From an uncultured Lachnospiraceae bacterium (GTDB lineage Bacteria; Bacillota; Clostridia; Lachnospirales; Lachnospiraceae): a stretch of 64,000 bases of DNA. Positions within the stretch are counted from its first letter, which is position 1. Every line of letters starts with the position of its first letter. The notes under the pieces were generated by a model that saw only the letters and a program-made list of their open reading frames with translations, was not told the DNA's origin and made no database searches. Below, piece by piece: positions 43,162-52,382 of the stretch. The DNA lies in contig UQWA01000015.1 in assembly GCA_900544685.1 (NCBI GenBank), forward strand, positions 7,743-71,742. The letters run 5' to 3'. The position numbers and the translations under genes are program-made.

Positions 43162-43872
43162 TCAGAATTTTTTCCCTACATTCAGGAAATAGGTGCCTTC
43201 TACGGATTCGTGCAGTCCTTCCAGCTGACGGCTGGCAATGAGCTGATAGACTCTTTCATGTGCACTATATAGTTCTTCTCCACGACCGGTCTCCAGCATT
43301 CCTTTTACGGAATCGTAACGGGTGGAATAGGTCAGTACTCTGGTAATGGCATTGATCTTGGACACCATGGCATTATGTCCCATCTCTGTAATACAGTCAT
43401 GGAATGCATTATCTGCTTCAAAAACCTGATCCACATCGGGTGTCTGTGCAAAAATGGCGTCTTTTAAAACCAGCATTTTTTCGTGTAACTGCCGGATCTC
43501 TTCTTCGCTGCTTTTTTCCACAGCAAGACGCATTACGCCAGTCTCCACCATAGCTCTTAGTTCGTTCAGATCCTGTGAATTCTGCTGGTTCAGAATGATA
43601 CCATATATCATAGGATCAATAAGACTCTCTGAAAATCCGTTGCAGACAAAGGTTCCGTCTGCACGCTTAATCTCCAACACTCCAATATATACCAGGATCT
43701 TAATTGCTTCTCTTATGGAATTGCGCGCGACTCCGAGCTGTTCTGACAATTCCATTTCTGTGGGAATCTTATCTCCTGGTTTGAGTTCCCCATTCAGCAT
43801 TGCTTCTGTCAGCCGGTCAATAACACGCTGTACCACAGATGATCTATTAATTTTTTTTAGATATTCCGGCAT
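43162..43872 (-). CDS. GntR/FadR-family transcriptional regulator
   Basis: 236 residues. N-terminal winged helix: RLTEAMLNGELKPGDKIPTE and QLGVARNSIREAIKILV (recognition helix). The C-terminal FCD domain (about 90-230) carries the metal-binding Asp/His set in FEADNAFHDCI and the later THERVYQLI-like helix. Such FadR proteins usually respond to organic acids or sugar acids. It is convergent with the TRAP/transketolase operon and probably regulates it. AAGGAG precedes ATG 43872; in-frame codons upstream lack such a site. Confidence 0.9.
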   Translation of the reverse strand: MPEYLKKINRSSVVQRVIDRLTEAMLNGELKPGDKIPTEMELSEQLGVARNSIREAIKILVYIGVLEIKRADGTFVCNGFSESLIDPMIYGIILNQQNSQDLNELRAMVETGVMRLAVEKSSEEEIRQLHEKMLVLKDAIFAQTPDVDQVFEADNAFHDCITEMGHNAMVSKINAITRVLTYSTRYDSVKGMLETGRGEELYSAHERVYQLIASRQLEGLHESVEGTYFLNVGKKF

Positions 43873-43936
43873 TTCACTTACTCCTTCTCTCTCCATTTTG
43901 TCGAACATTGGATGTTCTTCTTTTTATTATATCCTG

Positions 43937-43975
43937 TATTTTATCAGAAAAGCAACAGTTATTTCTGATAAAATA
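43937..43975. promoter_or_regulatory. Perfect 14-bp inverted repeat upstream of the GntR gene
   Basis: TATTTTATCAGAAA (43937-43950), 11 bases, TTTCTGATAAAATA (43962-43975). It lies 65-100 bases before the regulator's start. The half-site TTCTGATAA recurs at about 44062. It could be the operator for autoregulation. The stretch 43873-44196 is otherwise gene-free; it also holds the Tad promoter. Confidence 0.55.
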
Positions 43976-43985
43976 TAGGGTATAA

Positions 43986-44044
43986 ATATTGCAAGAAGAA
44001 TTATGCAATATACTATTGACAAACAGAAACATATTATATATAAT
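43986..44044 (+). promoter_or_regulatory. Perfect consensus promoter of the Tad pilus operon, with upstream inverted repeat
   Basis: TTGACA (44016-44021), 17 bases, TATAAT (44039-44044): an exact sigma-A consensus. Just upstream a perfect inverted repeat ATATTGCA (43986-43993) and TGCAATAT (44004-44011) abuts the -35. The leader to the first gene is about 145 bases. A promoter this strong normally needs a repressor. Confidence 0.8.
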
Positions 44045-44196
44045 AACATCACTTACCAATTCTGATAAGCATCGGTCGTATCGACATCTATTTCAAAGAT
44101 AACAAGTGTATAGGGTGACAGGGGTAACAGACGATTCCTATCCGTGTGATAGGTGATTTGCACCTGGCATCTGTTTTTAAAAAGAGGATAGAGAAT

Positions 44197-44700
44197 ATGA
44201 GATTTTTATTTTTGTTCAGTATAGGAGTACTGGCGGTCTTCTGGGATTTTTATTCCGGAAGGATCCCCAATGTACTGATTGGAGCAGGACTTTTGGCAGC
44301 ACTGGGATGGCAGTGGAGTGCCAATGGACCACCCGGAACAGGGAATTTCCTGGCAGGAGCATTACTGCCGCTTCTGGTGCTTGGCATCCTTCATTATTTT
44401 AAGATGATGGGAGCCGGGGATCTGAAGTATTTTATGGTGGTGGGAGGATTTTTCGGACCGTCACTGAGTCTGAAGTGTATCTGTTATTCATTTCTGATTG
44501 CTGCGATATTTTCACTGGCAGTAGTTATCAAATATCACATTTTATGGAAACGTCTGATTCTATTCATACAGTATTTAAAAGAATTTTTCAGCACAGGAAT
44601 ATGGTGCCCTTATATTGTGCAGGAGGATAACCCTGCCTATCTGCACCTGTCGTTGCCGATATTTCTGGGAAGTATGCTGATTACAGGAGGTTGGATATGA
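44197..44700 (+). CDS. Prepilin peptidase of the A24 family (TadV-like), copy 1
   Basis: 167 residues, about six hydrophobic helices. The two catalytic Asp are in FWDFYSGRIPN (first cytoplasmic loop) and GAGDLKYF (second). It is the short TadV/CpaA type without the methylase domain. It cleaves class III signals of the pilin and pseudopilins encoded downstream. AAAGAGG precedes ATG 44197. A second A24 gene lies in the same operon at 51923. Confidence 0.88.
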   Translation: MRFLFLFSIGVLAVFWDFYSGRIPNVLIGAGLLAALGWQWSANGPPGTGNFLAGALLPLLVLGILHYFKMMGAGDLKYFMVVGGFFGPSLSLKCICYSFLIAAIFSLAVVIKYHILWKRLILFIQYLKEFFSTGIWCPYIVQEDNPAYLHLSLPIFLGSMLITGGWI

Positions 44701-45710
44701 AAAAACTTAATTTTGCAATATGCGATCTGGAGACAGTCTATGCCTGCAGACTGATGAATTATATTACCGAAAAACAGCGAATTCCCTTTGAGATACTGGT
44801 ATTTTCAGGAGTGGAAAGCCTGAGAGAATTTACCAGGGAACATCGGATTGAACTGCTGTTGATTTCAGCACGGATGATGTGCGAGGAAGTCCGCATGATG
44901 GACATTAACCGAACCGTGATTCTGTCAGAGGGGGAAGTAAGACCAGAATACGTGGAGTATCCCACGGTATATAAGTACCAGTCTTCAGATCATCTGGTAG
45001 CAGAAGTCATGAATTATTATGCAGCAGATATGAGTGAACATACGCCATATTTTATGAAGCAGAAGGCAAATGTTATCGGAGTATATTCGCCGGTAAAGCG
45101 CTGTGGAAAAACATGTTTTGCACTGACACTGGGACAGATTCTGGCGAAGCAGCAGTCAGTATTATACCTGAATCTGGAAGAATGTGCCGGATTTAGTACG
45201 CTGACCGGGAAAACATACAGTGCAGATATCTCGGATGTGATGTACTTTGTCCGGCAGAATAAAGGAAATGTGATCTTTAAGGTGCAGGCAATTGTGCAGC
45301 ATCTGGGAGAGATGGCATACATACCGCCGGCGTATTCTGCAGCAGATTTAAGGGAAGTGACCCAGGAAGAATGGATGAAGCTTCTGGATGCAGTGACTTC
45401 CATCGGAGGATATGAAACGGTGATTCTGGATCTGGAGGGAACGGTGGAAGAACAACTGGGGCTGCTGGCAGCGTGTACGCATGTCTATACCCCAGTCTGT
45501 GATGGGGTTATCGCCAAAGCCCGGATGGAGCAGTATGAAAAACTTCTGAAGGAGTTGGATGCGGAAGAGATTTTGAAAGAAACATCCTGTCTGCACCTTC
45601 CTTATGCAGAGCCTGCCGCAGTGGGGGAATATGCGCTGGAGCAGCTGGTAAACAGTGAGATGGGGAACTTCGTGCGTACATTACTGTGCAGTGAGGAATG
45701 GAAGAAATGA
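44697..45710 (+). CDS. TadZ/CpaE-like protein with degenerate P-loop
   Basis: 337 residues. The N-terminal 110 look like an atypical receiver domain (FAICDLETVYACRLMNYI, without the usual phospho-acceptor Asp). The C-terminal part resembles a MinD/ParA ATPase: VYSPVKRCGKTCFALTLG stands for the deviant Walker A and VLYLNLEE for strand 2. Only one Lys-Thr remains, so ATP use is doubtful. In Tad systems this protein places the machine at a cell site. Its ATG overlaps the stop of the A24 gene, with AGGAGG just before. Confidence 0.78.
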   Translation: MKKLNFAICDLETVYACRLMNYITEKQRIPFEILVFSGVESLREFTREHRIELLLISARMMCEEVRMMDINRTVILSEGEVRPEYVEYPTVYKYQSSDHLVAEVMNYYAADMSEHTPYFMKQKANVIGVYSPVKRCGKTCFALTLGQILAKQQSVLYLNLEECAGFSTLTGKTYSADISDVMYFVRQNKGNVIFKVQAIVQHLGEMAYIPPAYSAADLREVTQEEWMKLLDAVTSIGGYETVILDLEGTVEEQLGLLAACTHVYTPVCDGVIAKARMEQYEKLLKELDAEEILKETSCLHLPYAEPAAVGEYALEQLVNSEMGNFVRTLLCSEEWKK

Positions 45711-46930
45711 ACAGGGAACAGAATGAATTTTTAGAGTTACAGAGAAAACTAATGGACCGGCTGGACACCTCGCGGGAATTACCGGATGAGGTAATCTGTG
45801 AACAGATTGATAAGCTGCTGATGGAGAAGAACAGCGGGCATTATTACAGTCTGAGAAGGCGGGCACAGCTTCGGACAGAACTGTTCAATTCCGTAAGAAA
45901 ACTGGATATCCTGCAGGAACTTGTAGATGACGATCAGGTAACAGAGATTATGGTGAATGGTCTGGATGGCATCTTCATAGAAGAAAACGGGCGGATACGG
46001 AAGTGGGAGAAAGGCTTTCACAGCAGAGATAAAATTGAAGATCTGGTGCAGGGGATTGCAGCGAAAAGTAACCGGATTGTCAATGCTACGGTTCCGATTG
46101 TGGATGCCAGACTGGAAAATGGCGCCAGAGTCAGCATGGTTCTGCCACCGATTGCCTTAAATGGACCGATTATTACCATAAGGCAGTTCCCAGTACATCC
46201 CATAGAGATGCAGCAGCTCATAGAATGGGGAGCAGTGACGGAAGAAGCAGTACAGTTTCTGAAAAAGCTGGTAATTGCCGGATATAACATTTTTATCAGC
46301 GGCGGTACCGGGTCAGGGAAGACTACATTTTTAAATGCTTTGTCCAATTATATCCCCAAGGACGAGAGGATCATAACCATTGAAGACAATGCAGAATTGC
46401 AGATCCGGGGGGTTGCCAATCTGGTGCGGCTGGAAGCCAGAAAAGGAAATACACAGGGAGACCATGAGATCACCATTCGTGACCTGATCCGGGCGAGTCT
46501 TCGAATGCGGCCAGACAGAGTAATTGTAGGGGAAGTCCGGGGGGAAGAGACCATTGATATGATACAGGCCATGAATAATGGTCATGACGGAAGTCTCTCT
46601 ACCGGTCATGGGAACAGTCCAAGGGATATGCTGGCAAGACTTGAGACCATGGTACTTATGGGAATGGAACTGCCGGTGTCAGCAGTCCGCAGACAGATTG
46701 CTTCCGGAATCGATATCATGGTGCATCTTGGCAGAATGCGTGACCGATCCAGAAAAGTGCTGGAGATTCTGGAGATTACCGGGTACAGCTATGAGAAGGA
46801 GGAGATTCAGACCCATACGCTCTATGAATTTGAAGAGAATGGGAAAGGGGGAGAGAAGGTGGTTGGCACACTGGTGCGTAAGGGCGATCTTATGCAGACC
46901 AGAAAACTGGAAAGGGCAGGATTGTTGTAA
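45707..46930 (+). CDS. Tad pilus assembly ATPase (TadA/CpaF)
   Basis: 407 residues, secretion ATPase of the PilT/VirB11 class. Walker A is SGGTGSGKTTF (about 198-208). The Asp box IITIEDNAEL, Walker B VIVGEVRGEE and the His box TGHGNS are present. An N-terminal helical region precedes. It powers pilin extension. I choose ATG 45707, which overlaps the preceding stop by 4 bases with GAGGA before it; ATG 45698 is too close to that site. Confidence 0.95.
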   Translation: MNREQNEFLELQRKLMDRLDTSRELPDEVICEQIDKLLMEKNSGHYYSLRRRAQLRTELFNSVRKLDILQELVDDDQVTEIMVNGLDGIFIEENGRIRKWEKGFHSRDKIEDLVQGIAAKSNRIVNATVPIVDARLENGARVSMVLPPIALNGPIITIRQFPVHPIEMQQLIEWGAVTEEAVQFLKKLVIAGYNIFISGGTGSGKTTFLNALSNYIPKDERIITIEDNAELQIRGVANLVRLEARKGNTQGDHEITIRDLIRASLRMRPDRVIVGEVRGEETIDMIQAMNNGHDGSLSTGHGNSPRDMLARLETMVLMGMELPVSAVRRQIASGIDIMVHLGRMRDRSRKVLEILEITGYSYEKEEIQTHTLYEFEENGKGGEKVVGTLVRKGDLMQTRKLERAGLL

Positions 46931-47668
46931 ATGGATTACAGAGAATATCGTTTTTCCGGAAAAGAATATGTGGAAAACTGTCTGCTGTTTCTTCTGGGTG
47001 ATGCCATGATCAGCTATCTGTTTTACAGATCAGTGCCGGTATTTTTCCTGGGACTTCTGTTATTGAGGAGGTTTCTGAAGATGAGGAAGCAGTCACTGTG
47101 TCGGAAGAGAAAACAGGAACTGGAAGAACAATTTCTTATGGCAATGCAGACTGTAACCACGTCTCTGACTGCAGGGTATTCGGTGGAGACTGCTTTTGAG
47201 GATACACTGAAAGAGCTGCCGCTGATCTATCGGGAAGATGACATGATAGTTCAGGAATTTCGGAGCATAGTGAGTAAGCTTCGGATGAATCAGAATCTGG
47301 AAGAACTATTGCAGTCGCTTGCCGTGCGCAGTGGAATCGAGGATGTAAGGAATTTCGCAGAGATCTTTGCCATAGCGAAACGTTCGGGAGGGAATCTCAT
47401 TGCAATTATAAGGAATACCATACAGAGCATAGGGCAGAAAAATGAGACCAGAAAAGAAATACAGGTGGTACTGGCAGCCAAGAAGATGGAGCAGAATATG
47501 ATGAGCATCATTCCATGTCTGATTTTATTTTATGTCCAGACCGTATCACCGGGATTCCTGGATGGAATGTATCACAATCCTACGGGCATAGCAATTATGA
47601 CAGCGGCACTGGCAGTGTATGCAGGTGCAGTATTCTGGGGCAGAAAAATTGTAGATATTGAGGTGTAG
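46931..47668 (+). CDS. Tad pilus inner-membrane platform protein (TadB-like)
   Basis: 245 residues. A helix near 33-45 is followed by the T2SSF cytoplasmic domain (FLMAMQTVTTSLTAGYSVET, FAIAKRSGGNLIAII) and two C-terminal helices (about 195-240). It is shorter than typical TadB and lacks the long N-terminal region. With the next protein it forms the membrane platform turned by the ATPase. Its ATG follows the ATPase stop directly. Confidence 0.9.
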   Translation: MDYREYRFSGKEYVENCLLFLLGDAMISYLFYRSVPVFFLGLLLLRRFLKMRKQSLCRKRKQELEEQFLMAMQTVTTSLTAGYSVETAFEDTLKELPLIYREDDMIVQEFRSIVSKLRMNQNLEELLQSLAVRSGIEDVRNFAEIFAIAKRSGGNLIAIIRNTIQSIGQKNETRKEIQVVLAAKKMEQNMMSIIPCLILFYVQTVSPGFLDGMYHNPTGIAIMTAALAVYAGAVFWGRKIVDIEV

Positions 47669-47670
47669 AG

Positions 47671-49071
47671 ATGTGGATATACTGGGGACTGGTGGCAGTA
47701 TTTGGAATATTGATGATTTTCTCAGCGGGAACAGAGATGGACCCGGAAGTGAAGTGGTATCAGAAACCATTTTGCAGGGGAGCAGAATATCTGCTGATAA
47801 TGAGTTCCAGATGGAGAAAAAACAGGGACAGGAAAGAGAATAAAAAAGAAAATAAAAAAGAAAAAGAGAAACTGGAAACCATGCTTCTGTGTTTTGCACT
47901 GGGTCTGTTGTTATTCCCTATTGCAGAAAGCGTTTTGAGCGGGGAGGAACAACTGACGGCAATACACAGACTGGAACGTCCGGAAAAGGGAGAAGGAAAC
48001 AGTTCTTATGCATTGCAGGCAGAGATACAGAATCAGGAGGATGCAGAGCAGGTGAAGCTGGAACTTCAGGAACGGCAGTATACAGAGCAGGAGGAATTAC
48101 AGCTGCTAAAGCAGGCGGAGGAAGAGATTGATCAGGTCATACTGGGAGAAAATACTTCCGCAGATGAAGTGAGAGGAAGAGTAGAACTGCCTTCGGAACT
48201 GCAAAATGGTGAGGTAACGGTTCAGTGGATACAGAATCCACAGGGGTATTTGGATGGAGACGGAAATATTGTGGCAGATCTTCCGGAGAAAGGGCAGATA
48301 CTGACATTGACGGCAATGCTGTCCTGTGGGGAGCGGGAACAGGTCTATGAGAGGGCACTGCACTTATTTCCGCAGATCCGTACGGAAGAAGAACAACTGA
48401 AGTATGATCTGAACCAGGCATTGACAGCTGCTCAGGAAGAAAGCAGAGAGAAAAAAACGATGGAGCTTCCACAGAAAGTAGATGGCAGAAATGTGGTATG
48501 GACACAGAGACAGGAATCTATGACAGGGATCTGTCTGGCAGGGATCTTTCTGCTGGCGGCAGTGGGGTATTTTGGGAAGGCACAGGAACATAAAAAAGCG
48601 GAAGAACAGCGACAGAGACAATTAATTCTGGATTACCCGGATGTGGTATTTAAACTGGGGATGCTGTTAAATGCAGGACTGACGATACAGAATGCTTTTG
48701 TCAGGATTGCAGGAGAATATCAGGAGATGAAGGCACAGAGCGGGCTCCGGTGGGCATATGAAGAAATGATGGCAGCCTGTAATGAAATGAAGAGTGGAAT
48801 TGCGGAGGCGCGTGCCTATGAGAGATTCGGCAGAAGATGTGAACAGACCTGTTATGTACGTCTTGGTACGATTCTGTCCGGCGGATTGCAGAAAAGCTCG
48901 GAAGGTATGACGGAACTTTTGCTGAATGAAGCAGAAGAAGCCATGGAAGACCGCAGGCAACTTGCCAGAAAGATGGGAGAAGAGGCGGGAACAAGATTGT
49001 TGTTTCCAATGATTCTGATGCTTCTGGTTGTGCTGGTCATTCTGATTGTGCCGGCGGTACTGTCATTTTAG
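47671..49071 (+). CDS. Tad platform protein (TadC-like) with large extracytoplasmic insert
   Basis: 466 residues. Two hydrophobic segments near the N-terminus (about 1-17 and 70-90) enclose a basic cytoplasmic stretch (RKENKKENKKEKEK). A long acidic, Gln/Glu-rich region of about 190 residues follows, likely outside the cell, then a helix near 288. The T2SSF domain comes last (LGMLLNAGLTIQNAFVRIA, ERFGRRCEQ) with a final helix. Standard TadC lacks the middle insert; it may reach pilus subunits in the Gram-positive wall. 2 bases after TadB. Confidence 0.83.
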   Translation: MWIYWGLVAVFGILMIFSAGTEMDPEVKWYQKPFCRGAEYLLIMSSRWRKNRDRKENKKENKKEKEKLETMLLCFALGLLLFPIAESVLSGEEQLTAIHRLERPEKGEGNSSYALQAEIQNQEDAEQVKLELQERQYTEQEELQLLKQAEEEIDQVILGENTSADEVRGRVELPSELQNGEVTVQWIQNPQGYLDGDGNIVADLPEKGQILTLTAMLSCGEREQVYERALHLFPQIRTEEEQLKYDLNQALTAAQEESREKKTMELPQKVDGRNVVWTQRQESMTGICLAGIFLLAAVGYFGKAQEHKKAEEQRQRQLILDYPDVVFKLGMLLNAGLTIQNAFVRIAGEYQEMKAQSGLRWAYEEMMAACNEMKSGIAEARAYERFGRRCEQTCYVRLGTILSGGLQKSSEGMTELLLNEAEEAMEDRRQLARKMGEEAGTRLLFPMILMLLVVLVILIVPAVLSF

Positions 49072-49135
49072 GTGATCAGGAAAATCAGACTGATTTGACG
49101 GAGAACCGGTGGGCATTTGAAAGGAGGTGAGGAAA

Positions 49136-49306
49136 ATGCGAAAGTTTCTGAGACGGCTGTACGAAGAAGAAGACGGCATTGGAACAGTGGAAATCATATT
49201 GATTCTGGTAGTTCTGATTGGTCTGGTTATCATCTTTAAAAGTCAGCTGACCAGTCTGGTCAATAAAATCTTCAAGAAAATTGTAAGTCAGAGTAACAGT
49301 ATTTAA
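49136..49306 (+). CDS. Flp1-type major pilin
   Basis: 56 residues. The class III signal is MRKFLRRLYEEEDG followed by IGTVEIILIL: cleavage after Gly leaves the conserved Glu at position 5 of the mature pilin. A single hydrophobic helix and a short basic tail follow. This is the fibre subunit of the Tad pilus. AAAGGAGG precedes ATG 49136, so high translation is expected. It is preceded by 64 bases without a gene. Confidence 0.9.
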   Translation: MRKFLRRLYEEEDGIGTVEIILILVVLIGLVIIFKSQLTSLVNKIFKKIVSQSNSI

Positions 49307-49316
49307 AGGAGACAAC

Positions 49317-50873
49317 ATGAAAACGTACAGATGCAAAGGGACAATTACAGTGTTCTTAAGCCTGATCAGCGTTCTGTTTCTGTCCCTTCTCTGTACAACC
49401 GTGGAATCAGCCAGAATACAGGGGGCAAGGGCAAAAGCAGCAGCAGCACTGGATATGGGACTGTTTTCGGTATTTGGGGAGTTTGAAAATCGTGTGTTAG
49501 AACAATACGATGTGTTTTTTCTGGATGGAGCCTGTGGAACAGGCAGCTACAGTCAGAAGACACTGGAAGAGAAACTGCAGACCTATATGGAATATAATGT
49601 TTCCCCAAATAAAGGAATTCTGCTGAAAGGATTTGATCCATACCCTCTTACTTTGCAGAAAGCCGGGATTACTGGCGTCGCGCTGGCAACCGATCAGAAA
49701 GGAAATGCATTTTACCAGCAGGCGGTTGGATTTATGCATGACAATCTGGCAACGGAAGCGGTATCAGCATGGTTGAAAAGAAAGGAAGATGCTCAGAAGC
49801 TGGATAGTGCCGGACAGGATTATCAGAACCGTCAGAGCAGCAATGCAGCGAATCTGAAATCTCTGCAGCAACAGCAGAAAACATTAAAAAAACAGGAAGA
49901 AGAAAAACGAAAAGAACAGGAAAAAACGGCAGAGGAATCAGGAAACCTCCCGATGGAGGTGCAGCCTGAGAAAAAGGAGTATCCGGCAGAGAAGAATCCG
50001 TTGGAGACCATCAAAACAATTAAGAAAAAAGGTCTGCTGGGGCTGGTACTCGGTGAAAAGAAAGCGTCAGATAAAGTACTTTCTTCCGATGTACCATCCA
50101 GGAGAAACTGTCGTAAAGGAAATCTGGAAATCAAAAAGAAATATGCAGGATTGACAGACAATCTTTTGTTTCAGGAATATCTGTTTGAAAGATTTCCGTG
50201 TTATACGGACAGTGAGGTAAAAGATCAGGTGCTGAATTATGGGCTGGAATACATTCTCTGCGGCAAGAATTCAGATATAAAGAATCTGAAAAGTGTGGTA
50301 AAACGGCTTCTGGCATTGCGGGAAGGTGCCAATTTTCTATACCTTGCCAGTGACCCGGCGAAAAAAGCAGAGGCAGACAGCCTGGCAGCACTGATTACCG
50401 GTGCAATACCGGTTCCGGGTTTACAGGTGGCGACCTCCTATGCACTGCTTCTAATATGGGCATATGGAGAGAGTCTTCTGGATTTGCGCAGTCTCCTGGC
50501 AGGTGGAAAGGTACCGGTATGGAAGTCACAGACAACATGGAAACTGGATCTGAAAAAGATTCCTTCACTTCTGGAGATGCTGGAATCTCCCGACACAGCA
50601 GCGACAGAAGGATTGGATTATCAGGGATATCTCCAGATTCTGTTCACTATGGGGAATATGTCGTCCTATTCTATGAGGGCACTGGATCTGATAGAAGGAG
50701 ATATACGGAAAACAACAGATAACGTAAAATTTCGTGTGGATCATGCGATTGTCAAAATGGCAGCAAAAGCAGAATATCTGATTCCACCTGTTTTTCTGAA
50801 AGTGACAGGAGCTTTCCTGAAAACAGGAAGGGTGAAGATAAATTACGAAACAAAAGGAACGTTTGCATATTAG
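49317..50873 (+). CDS. DUF5702-like pilus-associated protein
   Basis: 518 residues. The N-terminus CKGTITVFLSLISVLFLSLL is a pilin-like hydrophobic helix after a Lys-Gly junction, followed by ESARIQGARAKAAAALDMGL and DVFFLDGACG. A basic/Gln-rich middle (about 160-260) and a helical C-terminal part follow. The layout fits DUF5702, a family found in clostridial Tad loci; its function is not known. It may be a large minor pilin or tip protein. AAAGGAG precedes ATG. Confidence 0.8.
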   Translation: MKTYRCKGTITVFLSLISVLFLSLLCTTVESARIQGARAKAAAALDMGLFSVFGEFENRVLEQYDVFFLDGACGTGSYSQKTLEEKLQTYMEYNVSPNKGILLKGFDPYPLTLQKAGITGVALATDQKGNAFYQQAVGFMHDNLATEAVSAWLKRKEDAQKLDSAGQDYQNRQSSNAANLKSLQQQQKTLKKQEEEKRKEQEKTAEESGNLPMEVQPEKKEYPAEKNPLETIKTIKKKGLLGLVLGEKKASDKVLSSDVPSRRNCRKGNLEIKKKYAGLTDNLLFQEYLFERFPCYTDSEVKDQVLNYGLEYILCGKNSDIKNLKSVVKRLLALREGANFLYLASDPAKKAEADSLAALITGAIPVPGLQVATSYALLLIWAYGESLLDLRSLLAGGKVPVWKSQTTWKLDLKKIPSLLEMLESPDTAATEGLDYQGYLQILFTMGNMSSYSMRALDLIEGDIRKTTDNVKFRVDHAIVKMAAKAEYLIPPVFLKVTGAFLKTGRVKINYETKGTFAY

Positions 50874-50899
50874 GACAGACAATAAGGAGGTGGCGTGAA

Positions 50900-51910
50900 A
50901 TGTTCTTTCCTGGAACAGACCGCTTTGTCATTCAGACTTATAAAAGAGTTATTCAAAAAACATATATATTAGCGAAGAAAGGAAGGATGTTATTCCCGGC
51001 GGAGAGATATCAGGAGCAGTCTGACCTGGAAGGAATATTTCAATTTATCTCATTTCACAAATTTAATGATAAGAAGAATGTGAATCGGAAGAAAAAGCTG
51101 GCTGTATCCAGTATGATCCATTTTTTGCAAAAGGGGAGTCTTACGTTGGAAATGGCAATCGTTTTACCGTTGTTTCTGTTTGCAATGCTTGCCATACTGC
51201 AGTTTGCTACGATAGAAAATGCATCTTCCGCATTGCTGGCAGGTGCACAGGATACAGCAAAGGAGATGGCAGCATATGCTTACATACAGAGTATGGGAAC
51301 TGCAGATAAAGCAGGTGTTTCGTCGGAACTGTTAAAAGGCGGCCTGTCAGCAGGATATGCGAGAAGTCAGATAAGGCAAAAGTCGGGGATCGGAAAAGAT
51401 ACAGGAACCTTTAGTCTCCTACAGTCCAGATTTACAGGTAGTGAGATTCTGGATCTGGCAGGAACATTCCAGCCGACACATACCTGGACGATACTTCCGG
51501 TGAAAAAGGTGAAAAGCATTTTCCGGGCAAGAGTGCGGGCGTGGACAGGAAGAACCGGTGGTGGAGCCGGAGAAGGAGAGGACGCAGAGGAGGAAACCGA
51601 TGAAGAGGAAGAAGAGGTATATGTGACGGAGACAGGAACAGTCTATCACAAGGATCCGAACTGTACGCATATCCGGCTGTCCATTCGCAGTGTATCGAAG
51701 AATCAATTAAAAGGAATTCGTAACGTAAACGGTGGAAAATATCATGCCTGTGAGCGGTGCAGGGGAGGAAGCGGTGACAAAGTGTATGTGTCCCCTTATG
51801 GTGATAAGTATCATTCTTCTCTGAATTGCAGCGGACTGAAAAGAACTGTGAATAAGGTGTCATTATCGGAAGCAGAGAAACTAAGACCATGCAGCAAATG
51901 CGGAAAGTGA
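50900..51910 (+). CDS. TadE-like minor pilin with Cys-rich C-terminal repeats
   Basis: 336 residues from ATG 50900 (AAGGAGG before it). A basic N-terminal leader of about 75 residues precedes the pilin signal KGSLTLEMAIVLPLFLFAML, far longer than usual. A TadE-like stalk and an acidic linker (about 215-235) lead to two similar C-terminal units: VYHKDPNCTHI to YHACERC and KYHSSLNCSGL to LRPCSKC. Each unit has a His and Cys pattern that might bind metal or form disulfides. A start nearer the signal (ATG 51112) is possible, but has no good ribosome-binding site. Confidence 0.75.
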   Translation: MFFPGTDRFVIQTYKRVIQKTYILAKKGRMLFPAERYQEQSDLEGIFQFISFHKFNDKKNVNRKKKLAVSSMIHFLQKGSLTLEMAIVLPLFLFAMLAILQFATIENASSALLAGAQDTAKEMAAYAYIQSMGTADKAGVSSELLKGGLSAGYARSQIRQKSGIGKDTGTFSLLQSRFTGSEILDLAGTFQPTHTWTILPVKKVKSIFRARVRAWTGRTGGGAGEGEDAEEETDEEEEEVYVTETGTVYHKDPNCTHIRLSIRSVSKNQLKGIRNVNGGKYHACERCRGGSGDKVYVSPYGDKYHSSLNCSGLKRTVNKVSLSEAEKLRPCSKCGK

Positions 51911-51922
51911 CAGGAAAGAGAA

Positions 51923-52360
51923 ATGTGGAAATTGTATGTGTGCCTGCTGGGATATCTGAGCGTGGAAACTGGCAGTGACATCAGAAAAAAAGAAATATCG
52001 GTCACCAGATCTGTCCTTTGTGGAGTTATTGCCTTTTTATTGCGAACAGGTATGGGAATGTCAGGACTGCAGGCAGGTACTGTACAGTTTCTCCTGACAG
52101 CCATACTTCCTGGTGGCGTATTACTGCTGATTGGACAAATAACCAGACAGGAGGTAGGGTATGGGGACGGAATATTGCTGTTGGTATGTGGACTGTGTCT
52201 TGGCGGAAAAGAGACAATATTTTTATTCGTGTCCGGTTTGTTTCTGATGTTCCCGATATCGTTGGTACTGTTATTGTCAGGGCATACAGATCGCAGAGCA
52301 GAACTGCCATTTGCACCGTTTCTGCTGGCGTCCTATCTATTCTGGCTGATGCAGATATAG
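51923..52360 (+). CDS. A24-type prepilin peptidase, copy 2
   Basis: 145 residues, about four to five helices. The catalytic Asp are in SDIRKKEI and VGYGDGILLL. It lacks the long cytoplasmic domain and is the second A24 gene of the operon (first at 44197). Having two suggests separate processing of Flp1 and of the TadE-like proteins, or one may be a leftover. GGAAAGAG precedes ATG; 12 bases after the preceding gene. Confidence 0.82.
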   Translation: MWKLYVCLLGYLSVETGSDIRKKEISVTRSVLCGVIAFLLRTGMGMSGLQAGTVQFLLTAILPGGVLLLIGQITRQEVGYGDGILLLVCGLCLGGKETIFLFVSGLFLMFPISLVLLLSGHTDRRAELPFAPFLLASYLFWLMQI

Positions 52361-52382
52361 GTGTAAATAGGAGGATGTAATA

